Source of the DNA: Pavlovales sp. CCMP2436
Lineage: Eukaryota > Haptophyta > Pavlovophyceae > Pavlovales
DNA length: 10,322 nt
Assembly: GCA_026770615.1 (NCBI GenBank)
Contig: MU631480.1
Location: forward strand, 214,332 to 224,653
Reading direction: 5' to 3'
Positions 1 to 8,616 of the stretch are shown piece by piece. The translations under genes were made by a program, and so were the position numbers. Numbering within the stretch: the stretch's first letter is position 1; the number at the start of each line of letters is the position of its first letter. Under the pieces are notes generated by a model. The model saw only the letters and a program-made list of their open reading frames with translations, searched no databases and was not told the DNA's origin.

Positions 1-1
1 C

Positions 2-1661
2 CCAACCAATGAAGCCGAGAGGGAGTCGCTCCTGCATGCGCGGGTGGCGGAGGTGGAGGGGTGGGCGGCGGAGGGCGCGCGGGCGCTGCGGTCCGCGGCG
101 GAGCAGGCGGCGGTGGCCGAGGCTGCCGCCGAGTTTCAGGGCGCGAGCGCAGCAACGGCGCGCGCGGCCGAGGAGGCGGCGCGCGAGCGCGAGGCGACGG
201 TACGCGCGTGCCATGTGACGCGGGGCCCTTGGGTGTAGGTGTGAGAGGGAGGAAGGGGGGAGGCTGACCCTATTTTTTTTGATTTTTGATTTTTGATTTT
301 TGACCCTTCGATTGACACCGAAGCAGATGTTACGAAACGGGTGTACAGCAAAATTTGACTGTCCCTCCATCCCCCACCCTCGCATACACACACACACACA
401 CATGCCACAGGCGCGCGCGGCCAAGGAGGCGGCGTGCGAGCGCGCCATAGCGGCGGATGTCGCCGGGTGGGGCCTGGCCGTGGCGCTTGAGGCGGCGGCC
501 GTCGAGAAGTCAGCGCAGCAGCAGCAGCAGATCTCGCAGCTGCGCGCGCAGCTTGCCGAGGCCAACGAGGCGGCCGTGCGGGGCCAGGCCTCTGCGCACG
601 AGGCGGCGGCCGTGGAGGCGGATGCGGCCAGCCGACGCGCCGAGCAGCAGGAGCAGCAGGCGGCTGCGGTTGAGACGCGGGCGGCGGCGGCGGCGGCCCA
701 GGGCAAAGCCGAGCTGGCCGACGCGCGTGAGGCCGCGCGCGTGGCGGAGGCGGCACGCGCGCGCGCCGAGAGGCGGGGCGACGAGCTCCAGGCCCAGCTC
801 GAGCGCGCGGCGGCGGCGGGCGCAGAGGCGGCGGCGGGGGCGAAGGCGGCGGCGGCGTACGTTTTTTTGAATTGTAGTTCTTGTAACACCCCCTTGCACG
901 GGTTTAGAACGCAAGAACCCATCCAGTTATGTCCCTCTCTAATCGTCCAGCTCGTCGTGAAAGCCACCTCCCCCAACGCCTAGGACGCTGGCAGGTGTTT
1001 TGAAGGTTCAAACTAACTAAGTGTTCCGCTCAACTATGATTCCCAGGGAAGCGCACGCTCAAAAACTCGCGCAAACTAATGTGGACGCGCAAGCAATGGC
1101 TGACGTGCATGGCGCCCGCCGAGAAGCAAACGAGCTCTCAACTGCCCTGCACGCCGAGCGAGATGGTGATTTTTTTAAAAAAAAATTGCGCCTCCCCACT
1201 TGTAGTCCCAATCAGGAGCCATGTGGACATGGCGAGCGATATGTGCAAATCATAAAAAAAATGGTCATGCTGATACCGATGATAACATTAATAGCCACGA
1301 CAGAACCCCCTACATTAATATAAGCTATTGACAATCATACGAACGATCACAAGGTGCGTCCCGGCTGCGCGCCGTGCTCGTCGAGGTCGAGTCGAGGCTC
1401 GCCGTGCAGGGGGCGCGTGCCGACGCGGCCGAGGCGAGGCTCGCCGAGAGGCCCTCGCGCGTGGGCAGTGCGCGCCCGCGGCCGGGCGTGGGCCAGTGGC
1501 AACCCGTACCGACCAAGGAGATCGAGTTTGGCAACGATACGCCGCGTGTAGTTGCCAGGCTCGATCTCAGCAAGCCGTGCACGCCGGTGGCGGCGGCGGC
1601 GGTGGCCAGCACGGCGCGCAGCGCGAGGCCCACGCCGGCGCCGCGGGCGGGGAGGCCATGA
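2..1661 (+). CDS. Alanine-rich coiled-coil protein, four exons, 5' end outside window
   Basis: Spliced gene: exon 1 2-199 (enters from the left edge), exon 2 411-856, exon 3 1047-1165, exon 4 1354-1661 with stop TGA at 1659-1661. Intron phases are 0, 2 and 1, and each donor/acceptor pair agrees, so the exons join into 1071 nt (356 residues plus stop). About residues 1-250 are rich in Ala, Glu, Gln and Arg with long helical, coiled-coil-like runs, including a five-Gln run early in exon 2. The C-terminal about 80 residues are Pro/Ala/Arg-rich and not coiled-coil-like; they contain the less biased stretch QWQPVPTKEIEFGNDTPRVV. No enzymatic motif is visible. A structural or scaffold role would fit a coiled coil but is inference. 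Exon 3 is markedly less GC-rich than exons 2 and 4. I do not recognise the family. Low-complexity composition makes homology assignment risky, but the exon structure is well supported. Confidence 0.8.
200..410 (+). other. Intron 1 of coiled-coil gene (phase 0)
   Basis: Donor GTACGC at 200, acceptor CCACAG ending at 410, 211 nt. It contains three tandem GATTTTT heptamers (281-301) after a T-run and an AC dinucleotide run (386-402) just before the acceptor. Base composition falls sharply relative to both flanking exons, and the helical reading frame resumes exactly at 411. Confidence 0.8.
857..1046 (+). other. Intron 2 of coiled-coil gene (phase 2)
   Basis: Donor GTACGT at 857, acceptor TTCCCAG ending at 1046, 190 nt. 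The last two bases of exon 2 (GC) and the first base of exon 3 (G) form an Ala codon. The segment CTAACTAAG at about 1012-1020 is a good branch-point candidate about 30 nt before the acceptor. Confidence 0.8.
1166..1353 (+). other. Intron 3 of coiled-coil gene (phase 1)
   Basis: Donor GTGATT at 1166, followed by a T-run and an A-run; acceptor CACAAG ending at 1353; 188 nt. Joining gives a Gly codon (G plus GT) and restores the coiled-coil frame. The AT-rich interior has no extended coding frame in phase with the exons. Confidence 0.75.
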
Positions 1662-2640
1662 CGCGTGACTATTTACAAGTCACTTTCACGATATTTTAGT
1701 CAATAACAATTAATATATTAATATATTAGACGACATACATATATGAGGTCATCTCACGCCCGTTTAAGGATTTCGGGAGCGAGAAATCAGGAAAAGCGAG
1801 ATATTGCCAAAAAATCAAATATTGCCATAGCGAAGAATTTTTCGTCTAACATATTTGCCATAAAATATCACTGTACATTCACACTTAAAAAAAAATATCA
1901 CATGTGGCGCAACCAGGTTGATAATTGGCATAATCTTTTATTAGGGGGAGACCTTATTAAATGTTATTTGTTCTATGATCTTCTTTTGAAGCTCAGGGAG
2001 ATCATATAAAATATAAAAATAAATACGATTTTCTCCTTATTAATAATATGCCATTTCTACCTGGTTGCGCCATATATTGCAGCGAAGATTTTTTGTCGCG
2101 CATAAATGTATTTAAAATATTTTTAATTAATAACATAACTATATTGCGGCGAAGATTATTTTGTACATGTATGTGGGCAACATATCAAAGAAATATCCTT
2201 GCCATACTCACAGTGGGAAGGCAGCCAATATAACTTTGAATATATGACCAAAAAATAATAATATTTCGTCTAAGTCAAGCGAGAAAACACGTGAATCCGA
2301 TCGAATAAGACCTCTCCCGAACAAATGAAATATGCTAAGACTCCGTTGATGATGATGGCTGGTATTCCTTGAGCCATAACTAGTAAAACGTATATTTTCC
2401 GCGATGCTTATTTTTCTTTTGGATTTGGGGCGGAGTGTGAATAAAATGACACCTAATTCCGATCGTAAGACCATCTACGAACAAATATATACTTAATGAT
2501 GTTCTCTTTGCTGATGACCAGTATTTCTCAAGCCCTAAGTAGTAGTATTTATTAATAGAAAGGTCTTTTCCGCGATGCATGCTGGTACCACTTCTATAGC
2601 AGGCACTGCAGCACTAACTAAGCCAGCCCTAAATAAATAA
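1662..2640. other. AT-rich intergenic region with diverged repeats, no gene seen
   Basis: Strongly AT-rich. The ORFs present are short, lysine/isoleucine-type frames without recognisable motifs. A small hairpin (GTGACT/AGTCAC, 1665-1683) follows the stop of the coiled-coil gene. The region holds a 14-nt exact inverted repeat (1905-1918 with 2059-2072), three related segments containing GCGAAGA (about 1820-1847, 2073-2095, 2141-2164), and the diverged direct duplication described separately. Confidence 0.6.
2290..2580. repeat. Diverged tandem duplication, about 162-171 bp per copy
   Basis: Two copies share an ordered series of blocks: CCGATCG at 2297 and 2459; CGAACAAAT at about 2318 and 2479; a GATGATGGCTGGTATT-like block at about 2350 matching GCTGATGACCAGTATT at about 2510; and TTTTCCGCGATGC at 2395 and 2566. 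The spacing between corresponding blocks grows from 162 to 171 bp, so the copies have indels as well as substitutions. No coding capacity is evident. Confidence 0.55.
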
Positions 2641-3170
2641 TATACTTCCTGCGTAACGAATGTGTTATTTAATTGTTTGCAGGGCATGTGATGATATGTT
2701 GGACAGCTGACGTACTGTATGTAGTGAAATGATTAACAGTTCAAGAGATCGGATATAGAACTGCACTGACGAGACGATCACGTCAGGAGCGCTCAGGCGA
2801 AAGCGCGTCGACTCACGGCTCCGCCATCGAGCGTTTGCACGGTGCACCAAGCATTGCGCGGTACATCTCCTCTTCGAGCCCTGCTGCGCGGTTGTGGACT
2901 TGCGGTAGACTTGCTCGCACAATGCACACGATGAGTGACAAGGGATCATCACGATATCGACTGGGCTACTTTGCGTTGCTGTCGCGGCGCTTGAGAGAAT
3001 CTTCAGGGCCAGTTGCCCCACTGCCCCACTGCCTGCGTGCCCCTCAGCATGCGTCTTGCTGCGGAAGGCTGCGCCCTCGTGCAAGAAAGCGAGCTCGGAT
3101 TGGAAGGTGTGCAGGGGATATGACAGCAGTCAGAAGGGCACCTTCTTTTGAGAATGCGGCTCAGCTCCTT
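2641..3170. other. GC-richer patch, possible coding relic, no intact gene
   Basis: Composition rises from about 2760 onward. On the minus strand a frame ending at TGA 2813-2815 reads protein-like for about 50 residues (ending ...RAMLGAPCKRSMAEP). It is continuous, apart from one in-frame TAG, with a short upstream segment. Frames on the plus strand are also open here. I recognise no family in any frame, and the region may be a decayed gene fragment. Confidence 0.25.
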
Positions 3171-3322
3171 GGCAAGTTGCATACAAACCTCACTGTTGCG
3201 GCGCATGAGGCAAGTTGCATACGAACCTCACTGTTGCGGCGCATGCGGCAAGTTGCATACAAACCTCACTGTTGCGGCGCATGAGGCAAGTTGCATACAA
3301 ACCTCACTGTTGCGGCGCATGA
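3171..3322. repeat. 38-bp minisatellite, four copies
   Basis: Four head-to-tail copies of 38 bp start at 3171, 3209, 3247 and 3285, each beginning GGCAAGTTGCATAC. They are almost identical: copy 2 has G for A in the ACAAACC block, and copy 2 ends GCATGC where the others end GCATGA. Because 38 is not a multiple of 3, each copy shifts the reading frame, so the array is unlikely to be selected as coding sequence. The unit has no obvious internal palindrome. Confidence 0.95.
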
Positions 3323-3756
3323 GTTGCTCCTTCTTGGGCGCCTGCCACGGATGCTTGGACCCTCCAACGTATGGCGAGCCACCAAGCACTGCGGCGCCGA
3401 GGATGAAGAGTGGGATGAACCCTTCTCCTGCTCCCAGTGCCAGCCGTGGCATGTTCTACACACAGCATCAGCACATGGCACACGGAGAAGGCGGGGGCTC
3501 AGTGCGGGAGACGCGGACGCGGACGATCAAAGCTGGACCGGTGGAGGCTTCACTTGCCGCGTGCCTCCTCACCTCTCTCTCGCGCGCAAGTGAAGCGGCG
3601 GACGGAATGGCAATCAGTCGAAAACTTTGTTGAATGACAACGGAATAAAACTGATTGCCAAACTTTTGTGGTCTGCTATTTTTTCTGTACTTGGACTGTG
3701 AGTTTCGGGGCTCAGCATGAATAAATTGAAATAAATCAAATTTAGTCCAGAGCACA
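3323..3756. other. Intergenic region, no gene recognised
   Basis: Moderately GC-rich to about 3600, then AT-rich. On the minus strand a short ORF starting at 3452 encodes a hydrophobic stretch (GFIPLFILGAAVLGG) before it runs into the 38-bp array at 3322. On the plus strand a Cys/Trp-containing segment (EEWDEPFSCSQCQPWHVL) is open. Neither can be assigned to a family. Confidence 0.4.
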
Positions 3757-3955
3757 AACGTAACACAGAGGATCGCGGGCAATAAGAAACCGTAACGTTA
3801 AAAAACTGAGCCTCGTTTTGTGTGCCCTTCTATAATAATTTAAGCAAAGTTGAACCATTGTTTGTAATTACTGTCAATTTGTATGTATTTTGCTAAGAAA
3901 CTGAGCCTCAGCGTCAATTCGCCGTTCTAATTGCCCGCGATCTCCTGTAACTGAC
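3757..3955. repeat. Imperfect inverted repeat, about 200 bp foldback
   Basis: The segment GATCGCGGGCAATAAGAA around 3771-3788 is repeated inverted as TTCTAATTGCCCGCGATC at about 3925-3942. Weaker pairing extends outward (ACACAGAG and TCTCCTGT) and inward. Two direct copies of AACTGAGCCTC (3804-3814 and 3899-3909) lie inside the arms; because the motif is itself nearly palindromic they also pair in the foldback. It could be a small MITE-like unit or a chance-retained hairpin. Confidence 0.5.
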
Positions 3956-4324
3956 CAGCAACGCACGCAATTACGAAACGAGGGATAACCGATACGTGCG
4001 CGCCCTTGCCCATCATGCCGACTCTTGCGCTGCCCGCCTGCTAGGCCCTCGCGCTCGCGTCGCTACGTCTCGGCTCACGTGAAGCAGCAGTCGCCGGGAG
4101 AAATATCAGAATATGGCGAGTACATGGGTGGCTTCTGGTGCCCACGCTAGTGCGTACGGGGCACGCCGTGCAAGCGCATCGCGTGTCCCGTGATATCGTG
4201 AACGCGGGCACGCCGCGCGGCACCCGCCAAAGTGACCAACGGGCGGCCCGCGTGTCAGCGCCATGGGGATAGCCAGTATGCAACCAGATTGATGACGGAT
4301 GCGGCCTACTGTTGGCAGGTTTTA
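3956..4324. other. Intergenic, GC-rich island of unknown nature
   Basis: About 4000-4290 is GC-rich and contains short open stretches on both strands, for example SPGEISEYGEYMGGFWCPR on the plus strand ending at a TAG near 4149. Stops interrupt every frame, and I recognise no protein or RNA gene. Confidence 0.35.
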
Positions 4325-4859
4325 ATATATTGAATTCACTGGAAAAACCCGAAAATTATAGCATGGAGGCCAAATTCGGACATGTGGGCGCACGCGGCTA
4401 GACCCCTGAGACGGAACCTATCCTAACCTCCTAACTTATGCAATAGAATTGGTGCGCACTGCTGCCATTGATCTCTATTGTGTGCTCTGGAGCTGAGCCT
4501 TGGAAGGTAGGGTTTCAATAAGAGGCAAATAATAAGCCTCGGCCCACCAGAATTTCCCCAATAACTAATTAAGTACTACTATTTAAATGTCGATTTTAAA
4601 TAAATTAATATTCCTATTTAATAGAAAAGTTCGCAGGTTGGTACCGATAGGTGCATGGCCACAAGGCGCACTGGGCTGCACCAGAGGTGCACCAAACAAA
4701 CCTGGGGGTGCTCCACACACCACGCCGACCCCCCCTCCGCTTAGAGCAGGTCCGCATCGACGCGCTGGCAAACTACTGGCACGTGCGCCCACATGCCTGA
4801 AACTTGGCCTTTATATGCTGAAATTTCTGTAGTTTTTTGCGTTGTAATTTCAAGATATC
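4325..4859. mobile_element. MITE-like foldback element with imperfect terminal inverted repeats
   Basis: The two ends are imperfect inverted copies about 70-75 bp long (about 4325-4396 and 4782-4859). The core CATGTGGGCGCACG at 4381-4394 is matched exactly in inverted orientation at 4782-4795. Outward of it, AGGCCAA, AGCAT, GAAA-TT and AAAAAC blocks occur in the same order on both arms, ending near ATATATTGAATT and its partner. The interior (about 385 bp) has no transposase; the only ORF is short and proline-rich. Target-site duplications are not clear. The size, non-coding interior and long inverted ends fit a non-autonomous DNA transposon, but the superfamily cannot be told. Confidence 0.55.
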
Positions 4860-5296
4860 ATATATTGTCCCTATCATAAATAAATCGGACCAACGGGAGG
4901 CCGCATCGTCAATCTGATCGATTCCTGGATATACTCATGTCGTCCTGTTTATGGTGATGTGCGGTGACCATAGGTTCCCGCCGCGCGGTTCGTCGACTAC
5001 AGCGTCCCGAACCTATTTTATTGAATAGGTTTGGAAACCTATTGAATAGGCTCAGGGGTATAGCCGCACGTGCTCGCAGCTAGTGTTGCAGCCATGGGTC
5101 AAAATCCGAATTAGTGGCGCGATTCTGCACTGGAAAGGGGGGAAAGCGCCCACATTTAGAAATTTATAGTAACTAATTATAATTAATTGCACTTAATTAA
5201 ATAACTTAATGTTTAATAAAAAATTATATATAAGAGCTGCAGTTTCAGCACGGTCAGTAGGGCAGCAGCTTTTGTCGCAGGCCACCAATCTGCGCG
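4860..5296. other. AT-rich spacer with an inverted fragment of the foldback element
   Basis: No gene seen. 5012-5076, read on the minus strand, resembles 4391-4452: it shares CACG..CGGCTA.ACCCCTGAG, then a CCTATT...CAATA.AAT.GG block. GCGCCCACAT at 5146-5155 matches the inverted core of the same element. Within this part, two short near-palindromes (5012-5029 and 5038-5050, CCTATTGAATAGG type) stand in tandem. The stretch 5160-5235 is very AT-rich and lies just downstream of the minus-strand pseudogene stop, where its 3' untranslated region would be. Confidence 0.4.
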
Positions 5297-6235
5297 CTAG
5301 AGGCTGTTTACCAGGAGCTGGTACGTCTCGCGATGGAGCGAGAACTCGTTGTTTTTGTACCAGGCGGCCGTGCTCAGGCGCGTTCGCTTCGGCACGCCTT
5401 GGAGGAATTTGAGGTCCTTGATCTTCATCATCGACTGCACGTTGAACAGCGTCTGCTCCTCGAGCGCCTTGTAGACCCGCGTGCCGCCCGCACGCTCGGT
5501 GCGCGCAAGGAAGAACCAGTGGCTGCGCACAACGCTCCAGCCCTTCTCAAAGTGCTGCCCGGCGTGAAGCTCGTCCTGCTCCAGGGCGAAAGCTTTGCCG
5601 TCGAGCAGAGCGAGCAAGACGCTGCCCTCGATGGTGTGCTCGTCAGACTCCACCCTGAACGCGACGAGCTTGTCCTTGTCGATCCAGGCGGCGAACTCCT
5701 GCAAGCTCTCCGTCTGCGACGGCAGTCCTGTCGAGGACGCGCGCTTCACGTTCGAGACCTGCACCGTGCCGAACACGGCCGTCATCTCACAGAGGGCGAA
5801 GTCGAGGCGGCAGCACGGGGCGCACGGGCAGAAGATGTCGAGGTGCGTGTGCGGCCCGCTGCGCATCGCCTGCTCGTCGTCCATGCACAGGCCACAGCTC
5901 ATGTGAACCTTGCTCGAACCAACGAACGGCACCGCGTCGGGGACGGCCGAAGCGGTGAAGAGCGACGGGTCGTAGTAGCCGTAGAGGATACCGTCCGCCT
6001 GCCAATAACCGCCGCCGTCGATCTTGGCCTTGGACGGCGTCTGCTTGGCCTCCGCGAGGTAGAGCAGGGCGCCGCGCGCGCCTGGCTCGACGAGCAGGCC
6101 CTGGGCGCCCGCCTCCACGAGCGCATTTTTGGGCGCGTTGCTCGCGCCGTCGCACACGCTCTTGCCGTGCATCGTGACCAGCTTGATGGCAGCGCGGATG
6201 ATATCCCGGTGCGACTGTGCCCTCCACGCGGCGGT
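5297..6235 (-). CDS. Last exon of the transposase-like gene, fully open
   Basis: 312 codons plus stop TAG at 5297-5299, with no internal stop. It begins after an AG acceptor at 6236-6237 in phase 0 (TAAWRAQSHRDIIRAA...). Early residues carry HGKSVCDGASNAPKNAL, which I take as the third acidic motif of the core. Then come YWQADGILYGYYDP and a Cys-dense segment (MSCGLCMDDEQ, HLDIFCPCAPCCRLDFALC) that may bind metal. The last about 120 residues (from LQEFAAWIDKDKLVAFRVE) have no clear motif. It is the best-preserved part of the broken gene, and the long open frame suggests recent decay. It cannot be expressed alone unless transcribed from an unrecognised promoter. The overlapping plus-strand frame is treated as an antisense shadow. 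Confidence 0.65.
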   Translation of the reverse strand, partial: TAAWRAQSHRDIIRAAIKLVTMHGKSVCDGASNAPKNALVEAGAQGLLVEPGARGALLYLAEAKQTPSKAKIDGGGYWQADGILYGYYDPSLFTASAVPDAVPFVGSSKVHMSCGLCMDDEQAMRSGPHTHLDIFCPCAPCCRLDFALCEMTAVFGTVQVSNVKRASSTGLPSQTESLQEFAAWIDKDKLVAFRVESDEHTIEGSVLLALLDGKAFALEQDELHAGQHFEKGWSVVRSHWFFLARTERAGGTRVYKALEEQTLFNVQSMMKIKDLKFLQGVPKRTRLSTAAWYKNNEFSLHRETYQLLVNSL

Positions 6236-6328
6236 CTGTATTCATAAAATAGGGGTGCTTTCATAAGTCAGAGTGGTGTGTGTGTGTGGGTGTGGGTGGG
6301 TGTGGGGAGAGGGATGTGGTGAGGTTGC
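6236..6328 (-). other. Intron with GC-AG boundaries in the transposase-like gene
   Basis: 93 nt, phase 0. On the minus strand the exon ends ...CACCAG and the intron begins GCAACC and ends AATACAG. It is CA-rich (plus strand GTGTGTGTGTGGG), like intron 1 of the coiled-coil gene, and holds CTCTGACTTATG as a possible branch site. Removing it joins NRTHYHQ directly to TAAWRAQSHRD in frame, between the second and third acidic motifs. No GT donor lies at the junction. Confidence 0.6.
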
Positions 6329-7629
6329 CTGGTGGTAGTGCGTCCTGTTGTCGAACTGCGAAGGAGCCCCGTCCGTCACCTCCATCACATGCTTCATCTC
6401 GGGGAAGAACGGCTGCGCCCCTCGTGGTCGGTAATGGCGGCCGGCAGCTCTGCGCGTAGTTTGCCGCCCGGCAGCCGCTTGCCCATGTAGAACCACTCAC
6501 CGTGGATGGACTCGCCGGTCTTGGGGATCGAGTCGAGGTCGGCGGCCTGCACGTTGAAGGAGCGCGCGTCGGGCTTGTACGTGTTGGCAAACATGCCGAA
6601 CGCGATGAGGACGGTCTGCCGACGGGCGGTGCGAGTGCTCGGCTCGCCCTCGGCAGCGGCGTGTGCTTGGCAGCGAAGCGGCACCACAACGTTGCGCGGC
6701 TTGAAGCCGATCACGCTCACGCAGTTGTTGATCGACTCCTTGCTCGTGCACGTGGCGGTGCTCGCGCGCACGATAGGCACCTGCAAGGCGTAGTCACTGT
6801 GGCGCGTGGCGGTCACCTGGTCCTTGCGCTCCTCAAACAGCCGCACCGCGTGTCGCATGAGCCGCACCTCTCAGATGTGTGGCAGGTACGTCTCGACATC
6901 TGCGCGGAACTCGCGCATGAACTGCGCGCGGGCGCCGTCGCGCGGCACGAGTTCATCCGAATTAAACGGGACACCGTCCTTGCTCGAGCCCTTCAGACGC
7001 GGCTCCCACGCGTGCCAGCGCATGCGCTTGTTCTCGGAGTACTCGATCGGGCACTGCTTGGAGAACGCTCTCGCCCAGCCACACGGCGTGTCATTGCCAT
7101 CCGCGCGGCCCGGACACAGAGGCCGGAAGGCCAGCGGCTTGGCGTGCCCGCAATCACCGTGCGTGCACACGCGGTGGTGCATGGCAAACGGCGGACCCTC
7201 GACGGAGGAGATCTGTGGGTAGACCACCTCGCCGCACGGGCCGCACGGAAGGAGCGTGGCCTCGAGCGCCCGCAGCGACTTGGTCATGCCGAGCCACGCC
7301 TCCTTAACGGCGGGCTCCGAGCAGGTGCCGCAGCGCAAACGCCCGTCTGCGCGGCGTGCTTCCGCCATACTTGCCGTTGAAGATGGGCAGGTTGTGGTGT
7401 ACGACCGAGCAGATTTTGCAGTCGCACTCCGCCGAGCGGCACGGCTTGATGCACGTGCAGCGTGCCTTAGCCAGCAGCTTGACGCCGACCGCGACGCCGA
7501 GCGGCCGCCTGGCCGTCTTGGTCGCCTCGGCGAGCATCCTTGCCTAAGCAGAGTCCTAAAAGGTGCGGAGCGCGTCCTTGTTGCTGCCGAACTGCGCGCG
7601 CCGCCTATGGATGCTGTAGGCGCGCGCCT

Positions 7630-7775
7630 CCTCGTTGTCAGGCTGCGCAGCACCAGGCCGCGCCGCGCCGTCGCTCGCGCTGCGCGCCGCACCACCTGCC
7701 GCCGCGCCACCTGCCGCCGCGCCGCCCGCCACCGCGCCGCCTGCATCCGTGCCGCCTGCGCCGCCCATCGCGTCG
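7630..7775 (-). repeat. Ala/Gly-coding imperfect repeats
   Basis: GC-only triplet-type repeats (plus-strand GCCGCGCCACCTGCC-like units) encode GGAAAGGAAAGGAAR-type sequence on the minus strand of the pseudogene. They look like a low-complexity linker expanded by replication slippage, between the conserved EWWHSDEGSTED region and the Cys cluster. Confidence 0.6.
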
Positions 7776-8433
7776 CCGCTCTCAGTAACCTGTGTGGACA
7801 CTGGGGCCAGCGCGCGAGCGGGCGCACGCCGCGCCGCGCCGAGGCGGCCGTGGCGGTCGCCCGGGAGGTCCACTCGGACAGGCTCCTTGTTCTGGTTGTC
7901 CTCCGTGGAGCCCTCATCCGAGTGCCACCACTCGGCAATCAGCCGCAGGTCGACGCGGTCTTGGTGGGCGCTGTATCGCAGCTGGACCCAGCCCCTGCCG
8001 TGCTCCTCAAGCCCAGCTCGCACATCGACGCCCTTGGTGATGACGCGGTGGTGGACGCCGAGGATTCGGGATGCCGACGCGCCGCCGCGGCCGTCGATGA
8101 GGCCAGTGGGCATCAGCGCTGTGATCGCCGCCCAGAACGCGTTCATGTCCGAATCCGAGTGGCGGCCCGTGGTCGACATGATCTCGCCGAAGAAGCTATT
8201 GGCTGCGATGAGCAGGGCGGCGGCCGTCTTCTCGTCGTTCTTCTCGGCGCGGCTCTGCGCTGCCCCGCCCGGCATGAGCTGCTTGACCTCGGGCGTGTCG
8301 AGAAAGCGCTTGAGCACGTCGGCGGTGAGGCTTTAGTTGCCGAGCGAGAAGAAATCCGCGCACATCTGATGGGCGCGCTTCATGGCGAGCGAACTCCGCC
8401 TCGCGCTTGGCTAGCTTCGCGTCCTCCTCGGGG

Positions 8434-8503
8434 CTGAGCTCCGACGGCTTGGCCTGCGAGCGCGCAGCGAGCCCCCGCACTTTCGCGACCCTTCCCGACT
8501 TAC
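8434..8503 (-). other. Candidate intron, 70 nt, phase 2
   Basis: A consensus donor GTAAGT starts at 8503 right after the frame ending SELRATLREVISL. An acceptor CTCAG at 8434 rejoins the frame that reads PEEDAKLAKREAEF, with matching phase 2. A second AG (CGCAG, giving a 50-nt intron) does not keep that frame. The alternative is a small indel instead of an intron. Confidence 0.4.
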
Positions 8504-8556
8504 TGCAGCGAGATGACTTCCCTCAGCGTTGCGCGCAGCTCTGAGCCAGCCTCAAC

Positions 8557-8616
8557 TCGCGCCGCGCCTCGCGCCGCGCCTCGCGCCGCGCCTCGCGCCG
8601 CGCCTCGCGCCGCGCC
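8557..8616. repeat. Five exact copies of a 12-bp repeat
   Basis: TCGCGCCGCGCC is repeated five times without a mismatch. On the minus strand it encodes five Arg-Gly-Ala-Ala units inside the transposase-like gene, and the 12-bp period keeps the frame. Perfect identity points to recent slippage expansion. Confidence 0.9.

Noticed and set aside
136..756. Minus-strand ORF of 206 codons at the left edge
   Set aside because: Pro/Arg-rich and antisense to the coiled-coil exons, and it runs through intron 1 including the CA repeat.
3148..3633. Plus-strand ORF of 161 codons across the minisatellite
   Set aside because: Its first part is only frame-shifted readings of the 38-bp unit, and the remainder has no recognisable motif.
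4587..4832. ORF of 81 codons inside the foldback element
   Set aside because: Proline-rich low-complexity reading with an AT-rich start, no motif, and it extends into the inverted end of the element.
5333..6247. Long plus-strand ORF of 304 codons
   Set aside because: It is antisense to the better-supported minus-strand exon, is rich in Arg/Leu/Ala/Val/His as expected of an antisense frame in GC-rich DNA, and shows no motif, while the minus frame carries Cys clusters and the HGKSVCDG motif.
6871..7938. Minus-strand ORF of 355 codons taken as a whole
   Set aside because: Only its last 170 or so codons (from MAEARRADGRLRCGTC) look genuine; the earlier part is an Arg-rich shadow of the frame that carries EWWHSDEGSTED and the first Cys cluster.
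7256..8437. Plus-strand ORF of 393 codons, the longest in the window
   Set aside because: Its translation is Arg/Ala-rich without domain character and mirrors the minus-strand pseudogene; GC-rich codon bias leaves antisense frames open.
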